Part shown: one piece after another, positions 24,798 through 37,806 of the stretch
Layout: the number at the start of each line of letters is the position of its first letter
How positions within the stretch are numbered: the first letter of the stretch is position 1
NCBI GenBank assembly: GCA_026724425.1
Contig: JAIUCV010000103.1
Coordinates: 744,001 to 808,000 of the forward strand
Direction: 5' to 3'
Origin: Erythrophleum ivorense
Lineage: Eukaryota; Streptophyta; Magnoliopsida; Fabales; Fabaceae
DNA length: 64,000 bases
The notes under the pieces: model-generated
The model's input: only the letters and a program-made list of their open reading frames with translations
Told to the model about the DNA's origin: nothing
Databases searched by the model: none
Program-made: the position numbers and the translations under genes

Positions 24798-25560
24798 TGT
24801 TTCTGGTAATTATACTATTACCTTATTTCTTGTGGGAGTTTCTCTAACGATTCTTCTCAGAAAGGGCTTCCACCTTATATGGTGTAACAGAGGCTTTGGT
24901 TCCTCAAATCCCACAGAAATGTCAAAAGCTCCAGTCCCATCTAGTTCTATACACATTGAAGAGGCGTCCACATCATTGAACTCGGTAGAATTACATATTT
25001 ACAACAAACCTGATTCGTTCAACTTTCCCGTTCTTTCTTCTTTTCTTAATTTTTTTCTCTTTTATGTTCTTGTAGGTGGGTCTTCAGGGCAGAGAAAAGC
25101 ATGACACAATATTAAAGCTTAAGCTACAGATGAAGGGATCGTTACTGCTCAGAAGTAAAGCAAGTTGAACAAGATTTAAGCAAGACTGGTTAAAGCACGG
25201 TCTTTTATCAAAGAAGCTAGCAAGTTCGAAATTTGACATCTGCACGCCAAGACCCAGACTAGGTTCCTCAAGGTTCAATCTACATAAATGCCAATGCTTT
25301 TCTTGGGTACATTTTTTTTTCCCAGCTCCGTATCAGTTTCTCTATGTTCTGTTCTTTGGAGTCTCAAAGTATGCCAGCCAGCAAAATAGAAGAGAACATT
25401 TGCCTATCTGCTACGGAAACAGGAGTGAATCTAGACCGCAACAAGACAACTTCTGTTCTCATACATGGAATCCATGGCGATGCAAGTAGACATTGCATGA
25501 ACAGAGCCATAAAGTTAGCCTATCTCCCGTTTATAGTAGTCTTTATTAATTATGATACAC
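24798..25560. other. Ambiguous, possibly exonic stretch between the unidentified gene and SnRK2
   Basis: The segment 24830-25000 is open on both strands. On the minus strand one frame reads FNDVDASSMCIELDGTGAFD and another VTPYKVEALSEKN; on the plus strand one reads MSKAPVPSSSIHIEEASTSL. Between 25080 and 25520 there are further short open pieces. None can be joined to a neighbour with consistent phase and splice sites, so I report no gene here. Decayed exons of the minus-strand gene are the simplest explanation. The SnRK2 3'UTR probably occupies part of 25400-25625. Confidence 0.3.
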
Positions 25561-25625
25561 ATAAATAGGTACTTAACTAGCATACAAATTTAATACTTTT
25601 AACAAGTGCATAAGAATTGTGCGGC

Positions 25626-27297
25626 TTAACTGACTTGAAATTCTCCGCTTGCTTGAACCTCCTTGACCCTCTTGTCATACTCATCTTCTTCATCCTCCTC
25701 TTCCTTCACCTCTCCATCCTCATCTTCTGCTCCTTCCGCTTCACCATCCCAACCAAATCCTTTGACAGGCCTGGATACTGGAGGTGGGGTTCTTGCCTCT
25801 CCAACAATTCTCATTATCTCCTCCACACTTTGAACATAAAAGCCTGGGTTGTCTCTCTGGTAATAGATGGCCTGAGCTGATTCAGTTAGCTCCCTTGGAA
25901 GATTCTTTAAAAACCATGGGTGGATCTTAATTTCCTTGATAGTAATTCTCTGAAACCGACAATGAAAGTGGTCTGTCAGTAAGCTCCATATAAACTACTC
26001 CTAAATTACTAATTTAATACTAATTTAATACTAATTTTAAACAACAACAACAATAGTAACAAGTTTTTTTCTATTAAATAGGATCGGTTACATGAATCAA
26101 TCGACGATATAAAGTTCTATCATAAATTATTAATTTTAAAATGCAATTAATTTTATGTTCAAAAGCATTTTGTTTGGTAGAAACCCCAAACTCTTCATTG
26201 ATCCAATACCCTTTAGTTTCTTCTCAATGTGTTGAAGCTTCTAAGTAATCCTCAGCAAGGGAAGATGAAAAGCAGTGAAAGGTGGTAGAAAAGAAGACCA
26301 AAATCAATTTTCCATAGAAAAGATATTTTAAGTGGAAAAGAGGAGCAGTGTAAACAGTCCAGTCACACCAATCCAATCCACAGAATTGAACAAGTATGGT
26401 GAAGAAAGAATAAAGAGGCGGTTATAGTTACAAATGTATAACTCTAAACATAATAGTGACATGATATGCATAATTTGTAATGACGTGACAATCTAGCTAT
26501 ATTGAGATAATAGCAATATTTTAGTCACTTTGAACATCATAAAACATTGTATTTTAGTCACTTTGAACATCATAAAATGTTGTAACATACCCTCAATGGA
26601 TTAGCCACAAATATGCGAGAGAGGAGGTGCCTGCAATCTTGAGATATGTGAACATAATCTGGGATTTTGTATTGAACAGCCATTATTCGCTGAAGAAAAG
26701 TACAGGAAGAGGTATAAGAATGGTGTAAAAAACAACACCAGAAGCAACATTGAAAAAGATAAATATACACCTGAATTGTTTTCCTGAAATTCCTAGGGTC
26801 ATCCTGGTCCTCAAAGGGATATGCTCCAACAAGCATGACATATAGAGTCACCCCACATGACCACACATCAGCCAACTAAGCCATGATAAGAAGGAAAACA
26901 TCATTATATCTAAAATAGAAAAAGAAATCACTAATAATTAATATATACCTTGGATGCACCTAAGAGCTACTGATAACATGCAGCGGGCAGGGAAGATTTA
27001 GTTAAAATTTAATATATGCATGAAGCAGATGCAAAGAAATCTGAAAATTATTAATAGATAGAGCACAATATTACCTTGCCATCATATTCGCGCCTAGAAA
27101 GAACCTCTGGTGCTATATAAGCTGGAGTTCCAACAGTGGACTTGGGTCGCGAATGCAGCAGAGATGACTACACCACAGATAAAAAGCACCCAACCAACTA
27201 TAATTATATCACCGAAGTGGAAACAAGTATAACCTTTAAATTTGATGATATTAATCCCGATACCTTGGAATAACCAAAGTCGCAAATTTTCAAGCGA

Positions 27298-27329
<32 letters not shown>

Positions 27330-28406
27330 AAGCTTTAAATCTCTGTGGCATATTTGCTGCAAAACAAGAGTAAAAGCATAAGTTCTCATTTTATGCATTT
27401 TTTAGAACCATGGGAAGAGGCATGGTTTTTTGTAAACTTGTACAGTGAGCATGATTATACCATGGCGTGACAGAAATTGACCCCAGATATGAGCTGCTGA
27501 AAGAAATATCTAGCCTGAATAGTCGAAGACACAAAATGAGATAACGAAAACAATAGTAATAACACCAAAAGCAAGAGAGCCAACGAAAGCAGGAGATTCT
27601 CAGAGTATGCCAACTTATTAACCTCATCTTCACTGAATCTGCCTGCATTGCATATCCTCTCAAATAGTTCCCCTCCAGCAGCATACTCCATTACTATTGC
27701 TAAATGGGTGGGGGTCAAAATGACCTGAAAAATAAAAATCCGGTTGAAATAAATGTACCAAAAAATCAGCATTAGTACCCAATGAAAATTGATCCAACAC
27801 GTCAACAACTGAAGTGCTTGCCTCCTTGAATCGAATTATATTGGGGTGTCGAAGGGACCTGTGGTTCATAATCTCTCTGGCCACGTTCTCATCAATCTGG
27901 GATTGAAAAAGAAATTACTTAGAATCACATATCTCGAGAAGGGGACTTTTCATTCATCAAGTGCCAATACTGAGTTGTGATTATTAACACCTTTATCTGG
28001 GAACTGCTTGATTGCTAAAGTTAGAGAAATTTGTTAAATTTTCTTCATGAAACAAGATTGTGTCAAATGAATGTTCATTTCCTTTTTGGGGTTTTCACAA
28101 ACCAGAGCTACCCCCTCAGTGGATCCTAAGCTAATCGTCAGTATGCAACAAGTCCTTCCTCATTCCGAACGTCCAAATGCGAAACATAACTGCGATAAAT
28201 CTGACACTTACAGGATTCGTTACATCTTTGTTATTATCAGGCAGGCAATCAAACCCACACAAAAAAAAAAAGAGAGAGAAGAAAACCTTGTGGCCACGCT
28301 CGATGTATTTCATGGCGACGAGCTCCTTGGTCTCCTTGTTCCTCATGAGCCTAGCCACCCCAAAATTCCCAGCTCCCAAATCTTTCACCTCCTCGTACTT
28401 ATCCAT
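25626..28406 (-). CDS. SnRK2: SnRK2 serine/threonine protein kinase (subclass I-like)
   Basis: Nine exons on the minus strand: 28406-28287, 27896-27822, 27724-27623, 27514-27461, 27356-27264, 27167-27075, 26875-26771, 26689-26591 and 25949-25626. They give 354 residues, normal for SnRK2. All exons but the last are multiples of three with phase 0. The glycine loop GAGNFG is at 11-16, the ATP lysine at K33, HRD at 121-123 and DFG at 143-145. The activation loop has S154 and S158 before GTPAYIAPE. The SnRK2 box follows the kinase domain, and the tail is acidic (Glu-rich rather than Asp-rich, ending SGEFQVS), which points to the ABA-independent subclass I. Such kinases respond to osmotic and salt stress in cytoplasm and nucleus. 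The MDKYEE start is canonical. The second intron appears to be GC-AG. No damage seen. Confidence 0.95.
27725..27821 (-). other. Likely GC-AG intron in the SnRK2 gene
   Basis: The donor reads AAGGAG|GCAAGC and the acceptor TTTTTCAG. With the GC donor the exon encodes 25 codons ending RFKE and joins VILTPTHL exactly as the family expects. The nearest GT (TCA|GTTGTT) lies 12 bases downstream. It would keep the frame but insert Ala-Ser-Thr-Ser between the third and fourth kinase strands. GC donors usually have a strong surrounding consensus, as here. Confidence 0.7.
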
Positions 28407-31190
28407 ACCCTCCAATCTCTTCCGGTATTTCCTCAAGTTGAAAAATCACAGCAATTATGGCTTCGTCTGAATTGGCAAGCAAGTCCGTTCTGAAATCACA
28501 GCCCCATTTTGACCTTTGAATACAAGAGAAGGTTGCTTTCGCAGAGGTGTTCGTTGGGCCAAATCGACTGCATTGAAATGCTGGTATTATATTAAGTTAT
28601 ACAAAGGAGGCCAATCCCGAATTTATGATGGAATTTCGGATTTGAAGTGGGGGAGTGAGGGAGAGGAGTGAGCACGTGGGAGTGAGCTGAGTGAAAGGAT
28701 TAGAAAATTTGCTAAAGAAAAATTAGGAGACCGAGAATCAGAATGCATGAGGACCTGGACCAGCTTGAATCCAATCGGTTCCTTCCTCTGTTTATTTGTT
28801 TATGTGAATTTTGATTTTGCTACTGAGTTTTGAGTTTCAGATTGATTGCCATTGGATCTCTAAAAACGCCGTAGCGCTAGGGGGACACAAGGTCTCGCTT
28901 TGACTTCGTTATTGCCCTTTTGACAAGGTATATCCTTCACCTTTTTTTTTCTTTTTTCCGCATAGATTTGTTAAAAACTTAAACACCATATGGACATTGC
29001 AAGCCTCTGTAATAATTTAGTAATTGAATCAACATGTCACATCAACCACCATTCCTTGTACATGATATTTCAATCTAGTTTTTATTTTTTCTAAAAAAAT
29101 TACTGTTTAGACCATGAAATTAAATTTTTTTAAATTTTTTTATATATTTAAATTATTTTAAAAAATAAAAAATCAATATTTTAAATATTATGACAATAAC
29201 TAATAACCTTTGAAAATTTTAATAGTAACAATTTTACATTTTAAATAACAGTACAGTAATTTGTTTAAAAGATTTATTAACAATAGTTTTGTTAGCATTT
29301 GATTTAACTTAAAATGTAAAACATTAACTCTTTTGATTCTTTAAAATAATTATAAAATATAAAGTATTTTAAAATAAATAATTGAATTTCATAATCTTAA
29401 ACGCTAATTTTTTTTTTGTAACTAGATTGGTAGATCGAACATTTTTTTTTTTTGAGATCCAATTTTAGATATAACCATTAAAAACAACGTAAGAAATGAA
29501 TTTTTTTTAAAGAATAATAACTTTAATGACAAGAAATATTTTTTAAAAAATATTAACCGACAAGGAGCACCAGCGCACCATTGGGATTGGCCCTTTCTTT
29601 CCTAAAGCAACATGGCATGAGTTACCACCATTGATCGAATGCCCTCAAATAACTATGGCCCCCCCAAAAGAAAAGAAAAAGAATGCTCCTCAAATAATTG
29701 TATTACCCAATCAAACAGAAATGTCAAACGTTGTCGTGTGATCGCAGTCATGTGGCTTCTGCCAAGAGTTCATGTCCATATACATCCTAATCCCATTCGA
29801 TTCTTGTCTGTATCATCATCCTTCTTTTTGTTCCTTGGCCTTCCTTCTTTCCCATGCCTACTCCAGTTCAAACCCTCTTTCTATCAATTCTTGGTTTGGT
29901 TCCAATTCTGACATGCATGCAACAATATCCTTATCTAGCACCATGTGGTCGTTCCGTGTTCAGTTCTTTTATGAGCTCCCACTACTTCGGATATGCCTAT
30001 TTTATTTTACAAAAATGATGCTCTGAGTAAACCATTTCATCCTTGTCAGATAGGGATAACAGAAATAACTTCATTCATTTATGTTTACATTTTAGAGTTA
30101 GTTGGTACTCAAAAGAATTTATTCTTCAAAACGCATCCAATATTTCAATGTTAGAAGAGAAAGACATAATTTCAATTAACATGTACAAATAAAAGGAAAT
30201 GGGGGGAAAATGTGCGATTAGTCAGTTTGGATGGGAATAAGGAATTTTAGATTTTGGCAAGAGACAATAGAGAAAATCAAATTATTAACGTCAAAGTCAC
30301 TGAATGCTTAAAAACAAATTTCGTGTCATACCAAAGGAGAACGGTACTCAGCCGACAGTCCCACGTTACATTCTTCACTATCATGACATGCATTACAAAC
30401 CTTACTCAAAAAATAGACACAAACCTACCATTGAATGAGACCTTACGTGTGAGGTGTACCCTTATCCACACTCTTCCAACTCGATGCTGCAAGGCTTTGA
30501 TAGTTGGGCCCAAAACAGAATACATGAAAAAAGCCATGTTCGGTTTGGGCCTAATTATACCTTGTCCTTCAAGCCCACTGGACAAGACCTCGAATAAAAA
30601 AAGGTCACGAAAATAAGAGCCCACCAGTTATGCGGGACCCACTTGACTTGGTCTTTCCTGGCGCATTGCAGGCCGAGGGTACACGTCATCGAGTGTTTTA
30701 ACGGTCTAAAATGCAAAATGCAAAATGCAAACGGCAGAGACAGCTAGGCAGTCACAGTCACAACGAAAAAGAGAACGATTTGCCACGCATCCTAGGTGAC
30801 TGAATGTCCGTTCCATGAATCAAAGCATTAACTTCCTTGCGTTAACCTCCGACTTTTTTTTTTTTTTCTGGGGTTTTGCGAACTGCTTTTCCCTGTTGGT
30901 TCTAAAATAGGACCGTTCGTGATTTTAAAAATTTTTGGGGAATGAAATATGAATGGGACCCACTACAAGTAAGGTGGGCACAAGGGTTTGTGAGAATTGA
31001 TAATGCCGGCAAAACCGCCGATGATTAACGTAGTAACAGCGTTAAAAAGGCGACATTATGTGTAATGCTTAGCTAGTAATGGGGTCCCCCGTTATGCCAT
31101 CTTGTTTATAATTCCAAGCTAGCCCCTCACTCCTCTCCCCTCAGCCCACCCTCCTTACTCATTAGCCATCACTAACCCCCCACCCCACAT
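28407..31190. other. Divergent intergenic region: SnRK2 upstream region and patellin upstream region
   Basis: SnRK2 (-) and patellin (+) are divergent. The SnRK2 leader and promoter must lie between 28407 and about 28900. 29050-29560 is very AT-rich with no features. The patellin-proximal part (30200-31190) is more mixed in composition and has an ACGT core in 'acacgtcatc' at about 30680. No gene is supportable: the open frames at 29639-30026 and 30254-30624 have no domains. Confidence 0.45.
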
Positions 31191-31194
31191 CTCT

Positions 31195-31203
31195 TTATAT
31201 AAC
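31195..31203 (+). promoter_or_regulatory. TATA box of the patellin gene
   Basis: 'tttatataa' lies about 160 bases before the start codon and is followed by a CT-rich leader, as is common for strongly expressed plant genes. The start site of transcription would be near 31230. Confidence 0.6.
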
Positions 31204-31362
31204 TCATTCCCCCTCTATCCCTCTCCCACCACCTCCATCCCCATCACCCCATTGTTTTCCGTATCCTCTGCTTTCTCTCTTGTATCTCTTGCTTTCAAAT
31301 TTTGGTCATTTCAAGGGGGATTATTATTATTTTCATCATAGTTATAGGCCATCACATCAACC

Positions 31363-34017
31363 ATGGCTGAGGATGCTTCGAAGACAACGAATACAACCCA
31401 AGAGCCACTGGCGCAAGTCCAAGAGGTGGTGCTTACTGATGTTCCACAGCCTGAGAAGACTGTAGAGAAGGATCCACAACCTGTGGCCGAGTCTGAGCCA
31501 GAGAAGCCATTGAAGCCTGTTGAGGAGACTGCAGAGACTGAGGTCTCGAAACCCGGAGGTGACAGTGACGACAAAATGCCTGAATCAGTTTCGTTTAAGG
31601 AAGAGAGTACCAGAGTTGCTGACCTTCCTGACTACGAGAGGAAGGCTCTCCAAGAGCTCAAGCACCTCATCCAAGATGCACTTAACAAGCATGACTTCTC
31701 TGCTCCTCTGAACCCACCTTCACCCCACAAAGAAGAGAAGCCTGCGCCCATTGCTGTTCCCACGGAGGAGGAGAAGAAACCACCGGTTCAGGAAAAGGCT
31801 ACTGAACCGGCTCCACCAGTAGAACCTGCGGACCCCACAAAAACAGTGGAAGAACAAGCAGACAAGAAGGAAACCGCACCGGAGGAAGTGAAAGAATCCA
31901 GGGTGGCCGTTGAGGCGGTTGAAGACAAAGCGGCTGCTCCGGCCGTTGATGACGACGGAGCAAAAACAGTGGAAGCCATTGAAGAGACCGTAGTAGCGGT
32001 CTCTTCCGCTGTTCCAGCAGAAGAGCCACCGGCGGCCAAAGAGTCGGAGGTCGCAGCCGCTCCACCACCAGCGGAGGCAGAAACCAAGGAAACCAAAGAT
32101 GAAACTCCGCCGCCACCTCCGCCGGAAGAAGTATCCATTTGGGGGATACCACTGCTTGCCGATGAGAGGAGCGATGTGATTCTCTTGAAATTTCTGCGAG
32201 CAAGAGATTTCAAGGTGAAAGATGCTTTCGCCATGATCAAGAACACAATTCTCTGGAGAAAAGAATTTGGGATCGATAAATTGATGGAAGAAAACTTGAG
32301 TGATGATTTGGAGAAGGCGGTGTTCATGCATGGGTTCGATAAGGAAGGTCACCCAGTGTGTTACAACATCTATGGGGAATTCCAGAACAAGGAGCTTTAC
32401 AAGAAAGCGTTTTCCGATGAGGGGAGGAGGCTCAATTTCCTGAGATGGAGAATTCAGTTTCTGGAAAGGAGTATTCGCAAATTGGATTTCACTCCTGGTG
32501 GCGTATCCACCATTGTACAGGTTAATGATCTGAAGAATTCTCCTGGGCCTGGTAAGTGGGAACTTAGACAAGCCACCAAACAGGCCCTTCATTTGCTTCA
32601 AGATAACTATCCTGAATTCGTAGCCAAACAGGTACTACTTTTGAACTTCTCATGCATTGATTGATGAGTGCTTACATTTAATGGTTATTGAATGTATCTT
32701 ACTCTCAAAACCTTTTATGGTGTAGGTTTTCATCAATGTGCCATGGTGGTACCTGGCAGTGAACAGGATGATAAGCCCTTTTCTCACTCAGAGAACCAAG
32801 AGCAAGTTTGTATTTGCAGGGCCTTCCAAATCTGCCGAGACCCTTTTGAGGTAAAGTTCCAAAGATTCAAAATTTGTTTATTTGTTTTATTTTGAGCCTG
32901 ACTAGTACTTTTGGTTAGAGATTTCAATTTGCTCTTTGGACTTCTTCAGATACATAGCTCCAGAGCAACTTCCAGTGAAGTATGGAGGACTAAGCAAAGA
33001 TGGAGAATTCGGTAATACTGATGCTGTCACTGAAATTACAGTAAGGCCAGCAGCGAAGCATACCGTAGAATTTCCGGTCAATGAGGTGGGTTTGTTTTCC
33101 TTTGGTGTTATCGTCATTGTTTGGTTTTGAGAATCCAATGAATGCTGCATCGGAATGGGATCTTTCTTAGGATGATTCCTCTGTTCACGAGAGTCATATT
33201 GTCTAATTCATCGTTTGTTTACTGCGCATACTGTGCAGAACTATGCTCTGAGAAGAAATGTAAGGACGGGAGCAAATAAACTCGAAATAAGTGAATGCAG
33301 AATAAAATAAACATAGAAATAACATATTCCAATAACCCAATGGAATAAAAAATAAATATATAAACTATAAAGCTGGAACTTTCTTTTGTCGTTTCTCCGT
33401 CTTTATGTTGCTGAGCCAATGAGGCCGGAATTGCCAAATTTGTTTCATTTACTTCTTGATCTAGCTAGCAGCCAAAGTAGTCGTAGCTTTATTGGCTTGG
33501 TTGATATAGACAAAGTGAACTTGAATATAAAATTTCTCAGATATTTTGATATAAAAAGAGAGGCTTTTGATGTTGATGTTGATGTTGATTTAATTATGGG
33601 GTTGCACATTGAACTTGTTCATCTATTTTATTATTATTGTTATAACTAGAAGCCAGCCGAGGACTAAAATTTAGAAAGAATACCCATGTGAAGTGTAATT
33701 TAATCTTACACGTAGTTACTTAAATATAATGAATTGATGTTTTATTATTTTTTGGGAACTTGCAGAAATGCCTTCTATCATGGGAGCTGAGAGTAATAGG
33801 GTGGGATGTAAGCTATGGAGCAGAGTTTGTACCTAGTGCCGAAGGAAGCTATACTGTAATTATTCAGAAGGCTAGAAAAGTGGCTTCATCAGAAGAACCT
33901 GTGGTTTGTAGTAGTTTTGAGATTGGTGAGCCTGGGAAAGTGGTTCTCACCATTGACAATCCAAGCTCCAAGAAGAAGAAGCTCTTGTACCGCTTAAAGA
34001 CCAAGCCTTCTGCTTAA
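31363..34017 (+). CDS. PATL: Patellin: acidic N-terminus, CRAL-TRIO/SEC14 domain, GOLD domain
   Basis: Four exons: 31363-32631, 32726-32850, 32950-33085 and 33766-34017, giving 593 residues with consistent phases. Residues 1-255 are rich in Glu, Pro, Ala and Lys and end in a proline run. The CRAL-TRIO N region and SEC14 lipid-binding domain follow (LLKFLRARDFKVKDAFAMIK, then VFINVPWWYLAVNRMISPF across the first intron). A C-terminal GOLD domain begins near residue 480 (VTEITVRPAAKHTVEFPV; LLSWELRVIGWDVSYGAEF). Patellins bind phosphoinositides and act in membrane trafficking, cell-plate formation and auxin-carrier placement. The start codon has a good context (aaccATGGCT). Family length varies with the acidic region, so the exact paralogue number cannot be given. 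The large antisense frame over exon 1 is a composition effect. Confidence 0.95.
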
Positions 34018-35768
34018 ACATGAATGTTGCTTCTCTTCCTATGAATAGGATGGGCTTTTCTTGAATTATTATGATATTACATGTGATCCAAGTCATAAAT
34101 ACATCTATATATATATACTCTCTGTGTTTTTTGATTATTTATTACTATTATTGTTGTTATTGTCAGATATCAAGGTTTCATTTTCACATTGGAGGGTATC
34201 TTTTGAAGTTTTGATATGTGAATTGTTTTTGTTGTATAAATCTAAAAGAACTTCTTGTGGGGCCTTTCTTTATTTCTCTGTTTGTCGCATTGTTCGTATT
34301 CAAGCATAATGTGTTTAATCTGTCATCGTCAATGTTTCCTTCAGAAGATAAAAATAAAGTAAATATCTATGATTGGGATAGATGTACAATAGGTTCTTGC
34401 GTTTTGAATTTAGATCATCATCCATAGTATACGAACTAAAAAGAAAAAAAGATAATTAACATTAAAATATACGTTGAATAACATATATTTAGTTGGGTAA
34501 TCTTGCTTGGGGACTTCAAAAGCCAAGTTTTAGATAAATGTCTCTGGCTGCTTCAGGTTGAATAAAATTTGTACACATTTGCAGCAAACAAATACAAGTA
34601 ATTCGAAGAAATACGATTTTGAAGTCAAAAGATATCTTGATTATAATCAGGGGATCAAGAAGAGTTCAAAATTAGTGCTAATTTGTGAAAATCTATGCCT
34701 TCGTAAACTAGTCGTTTTCTTATACAATTCGAGAGCCTTCGTATTATTCCAAGGGTCTCTAAACCCTTTAGCTTGAGTTTCCTCCCCCCTCTCTCCTTCT
34801 CTCTTGGTATTGAAATCTTAATTTGGATTCTCTCCACCAAAATACTCTTTGGCTACCTCTCTACCAAAATCTAAATCATTAGATTTACTAATGTAAAATG
34901 AATCCTTACATGTCATTTTAAAGATACAACCTTAACTATCTATTCTTGGTGGAAAGACAACGAAGGGAGGAAAGAATCCAAGTCTATGAAACCTACATGT
35001 ATTGCTTATTAAGAGAAACTAATAAAAATTTATAGCTTATAATTACTCTAATGACCTAATCCCAAATCTTAACAACCCCTCTCTAAATGTTTGAATGGGT
35101 TGAATAGCTGAAGATACCAAGCCTGCATACTTTAGGTGCTTAGAGCACAATACTGTATACCGTGTCTCTGAACAAAAAGGCCACCTTATTTTACTTTTTG
35201 TTTTTTGTTTTTTAAATTTTATTTCTTTTTTAAACATGCCACAGAGCAGAGAATTTGTTTTAGAAGATACCCCATGTGCAAGAAGGATATATGCCCATGT
35301 GGAGACGTTGATGGACCCACAACATGTTCAATGAGTAGTAGCTCTAGCTTTTTCGCACCGAATTTCATCATAAAGCCCACTGATTGGCGATTTGTCTATG
35401 TTATATTCTTTGTGGGTTTAAAAATGCTTTTGTGCGCCTTCATTTTTCAAATGCCTTTTTTGAGGCTTTTAAGGCATAAGTGGTGGAGGAGGAGGACCAT
35501 CATTTAGACCAGCGAGCTGTTTTCCGCTTTATTGAGTTGGGTAAAGACATCAAACATTTTGGTCATTTTCTATCATATACATAGGAAAAGCACGCATGCA
35601 ACTCATAAAGGACATATGGGGGAATTAGGATTGTTTTAGATCCGGGAGAATATTTTATAAAAGAGAGAAAAAAAATATGATATGCGACTTAGTAAGATCC
35701 ATTTATACAGACTTCACCTTCATGTCTTTTTTCTTTTTAGTTTTGGCACCAAAATGAGAACAATTAAG

Positions 35769-35803
35769 AAGAAGAAGAAGGAGGAGGAGGAGGAGGAGGA
35801 GGA
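35769..35803. repeat. (GAA)n/(GGA)n microsatellite
   Basis: Four GAA-type triplets pass into about eight GGA-type triplets. It is not in a gene. Confidence 0.8.
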
Positions 35804-37591
35804 GCAAAAGATGGACACACGGGAAGCCAATGATTATTTTAGGAAGAACTCTACTGAGTTGAATATTTCAAAACTTTTATTCCAAGAGTTGGTGTAGCAA
35901 ATTACTAATTAGAAAATTAAGAGTAAATTTTTCAAAATACATGTAATTGTGAAGAATTCAAATTTGGAGCTATTCATCGGATTATCTTTGAATGAGTGGA
36001 ATGTTTGAAGTTGAAGATGTTTAGTCATATATATGCTCCGGTCTCTTGATATGTAGGCAGGGGAGTTGTTAATTTGTCACATGATATATCCCTATCAAGA
36101 TTTAAACTTCTATGTCTATTTTTCTGTTGATACATATTTTACTTTCAATTTTGTTATTTGTCAATTGATATATTCTTATTCATTTAAAAAAGTAACAAAT
36201 GATAACATATTTCTTATTATGAAAAAGACTAAAATGTAAAAAACTTTTTACTTTAGATAATTTGAAAATAATTTTTTTAAATTTTTAATTTTTAATACTT
36301 GACAATAAATTTTATTTAAATTTTAAATTTATGAAATAATTAAAAATCTTGAGCAATAATAATTAAAAGAAGTATTTGTATATGATTTAAAATTACAAGA
36401 ATGTACTTTCAAATTTATTATTATTTTATCAATGCTGGCTTGGATTTGTGATAATAAAATGAGGAATGATGGAAGGCTAATATGACAAAGTGTAAAGAAA
36501 CAAGAGTAAAGGCAAAAGCATGTCTTCCTGTTCCAGATACGCAATGAGGCGGAAGAGCAGGGCAGCGAGAGTGGATCCTCTGTTATTAAAATGTATATGT
36601 TGTTGTGAAATTACTCAAATTAGTAGAAAAATATATGTATTTTAATTTTTTTTAATTTTAAATTAAACTCACCCACTCATTCTTTTTGTTACAACTTTTT
36701 TTACCTGTAGAGAGATCCAACAGCAAAAGATCCTAGCCTGTAATTACTACCAACCCAAGTGTGGTGCAAATTGGATCTCTTATTTATTTTTTTTGTAATC
36801 ACTTTAATTTAAATTGTTTAAATCAAATTTGAATGACTTAAATTTGATATTTTTATTTTTTATATGTTAATTCTTTATTTTAAAAGATACAGATTTAATT
36901 GTTAATTTTAAAAAATAATTTAAATTAAAAAAATAAATATATTAAATCTAAATCATTTAGAGAAATTTAAAAATCTCATACTTTAAACTGCCAATTTAAC
37001 ATTACTATTACTTACTGTGTAGTTTGTGACTTCTTTCTAGTCTATTATTTTTATCTAGTCTTATTAGCTGTTATATTTTTTTATTTTTTATTTTATTTTT
37101 TAAATAAAAAAATGAAATTTTTTTTTAAAATGTTTGAGACAAGACAGACAGAAGATAATCAAATTGGAGAAAAGCTAAACCCCACTTCTCTCTTATCTCT
37201 TTCTTTATTTTTGGTGAGGGAGTGAGCTGCAATTATTGAACCCTACGAGGCCTATCACCTGCATCCTTCTGTCTCTCCTTGTTTAAAAAACAAAATTGTG
37301 GCTTTTTTATGAGTGATTTTAGTGTAGAGAGTTGAAAACCAAACACAACTCAAATGAATAATAATTTTGGAACAGAGGGGACAGGACAAATTAAGGAGGG
37401 AGTGGGACAATGAGATCTTTCCATCAATTGGGTCCAAAAGCCCTTGGGGTTGGTACGTCTGATGCAAAAATGTGGGCTCATCAAAACAGTCCAAGCGACC
37501 ATTAAGTTTTGTGTCCCGGTCCAGTTTGACAGACAAATACTATGAAGTCAAGCAGATTGGACAAACCCTCTGCATTTCAGAAACACTTTTG

Positions 37592-37806
37592 GCCCGTTTG
37601 GTACGATGTGAGAAGGGAGAAAGTAAGGTAAAAATTAGGCAGGTAGGGATAGGTGAAAGAAAAAATTATTTTTATATTTTATTTTAAAAATAATAATTTA
37701 ATGGTTAAGATGATAATTTGATAAATAAAATAATAATTATAAAAATATAATAAATATTGTACTGATTAAGTAAAAATAATTACGCATCACATGCTACCAA
37801 ACACGA
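37592..37806. mobile_element. MITE with 'CCCGTTTGGTA' terminal inverted repeats (215 bp)
   Basis: The left end 'cccgtttggtacgatgtga' and right end 'tcacatgctaccaaacacg' are reverse complements over about 19 bases with three mismatches. The interior is AT-rich and non-coding. This end type is widespread among plant non-autonomous DNA elements. I did not find a clean target duplication. Confidence 0.65.

Noticed and set aside
28407..28436. N-terminal extension of SnRK2 by ten codons
   Set aside because: It would need a TTG start; the ATG at 28406 gives the family's conserved MDKYE start.
28071..28493. Plus-strand open frames opposite SnRK2 exon 1
   Set aside because: They overlap a well-supported exon on the other strand and show no domain.
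31720..32601. 293-codon open frame on the minus strand across patellin exon 1, and smaller ones at 31788-32327 and 31799-32203
   Set aside because: Antisense shadows of the GC-rich, Glu/Pro/Ala-rich patellin exon; no domain and biased composition.
35205..35507. 100-codon open frame with aromatic-rich ends
   Set aside because: Low-complexity start, no recognisable domain, no splice or promoter context.
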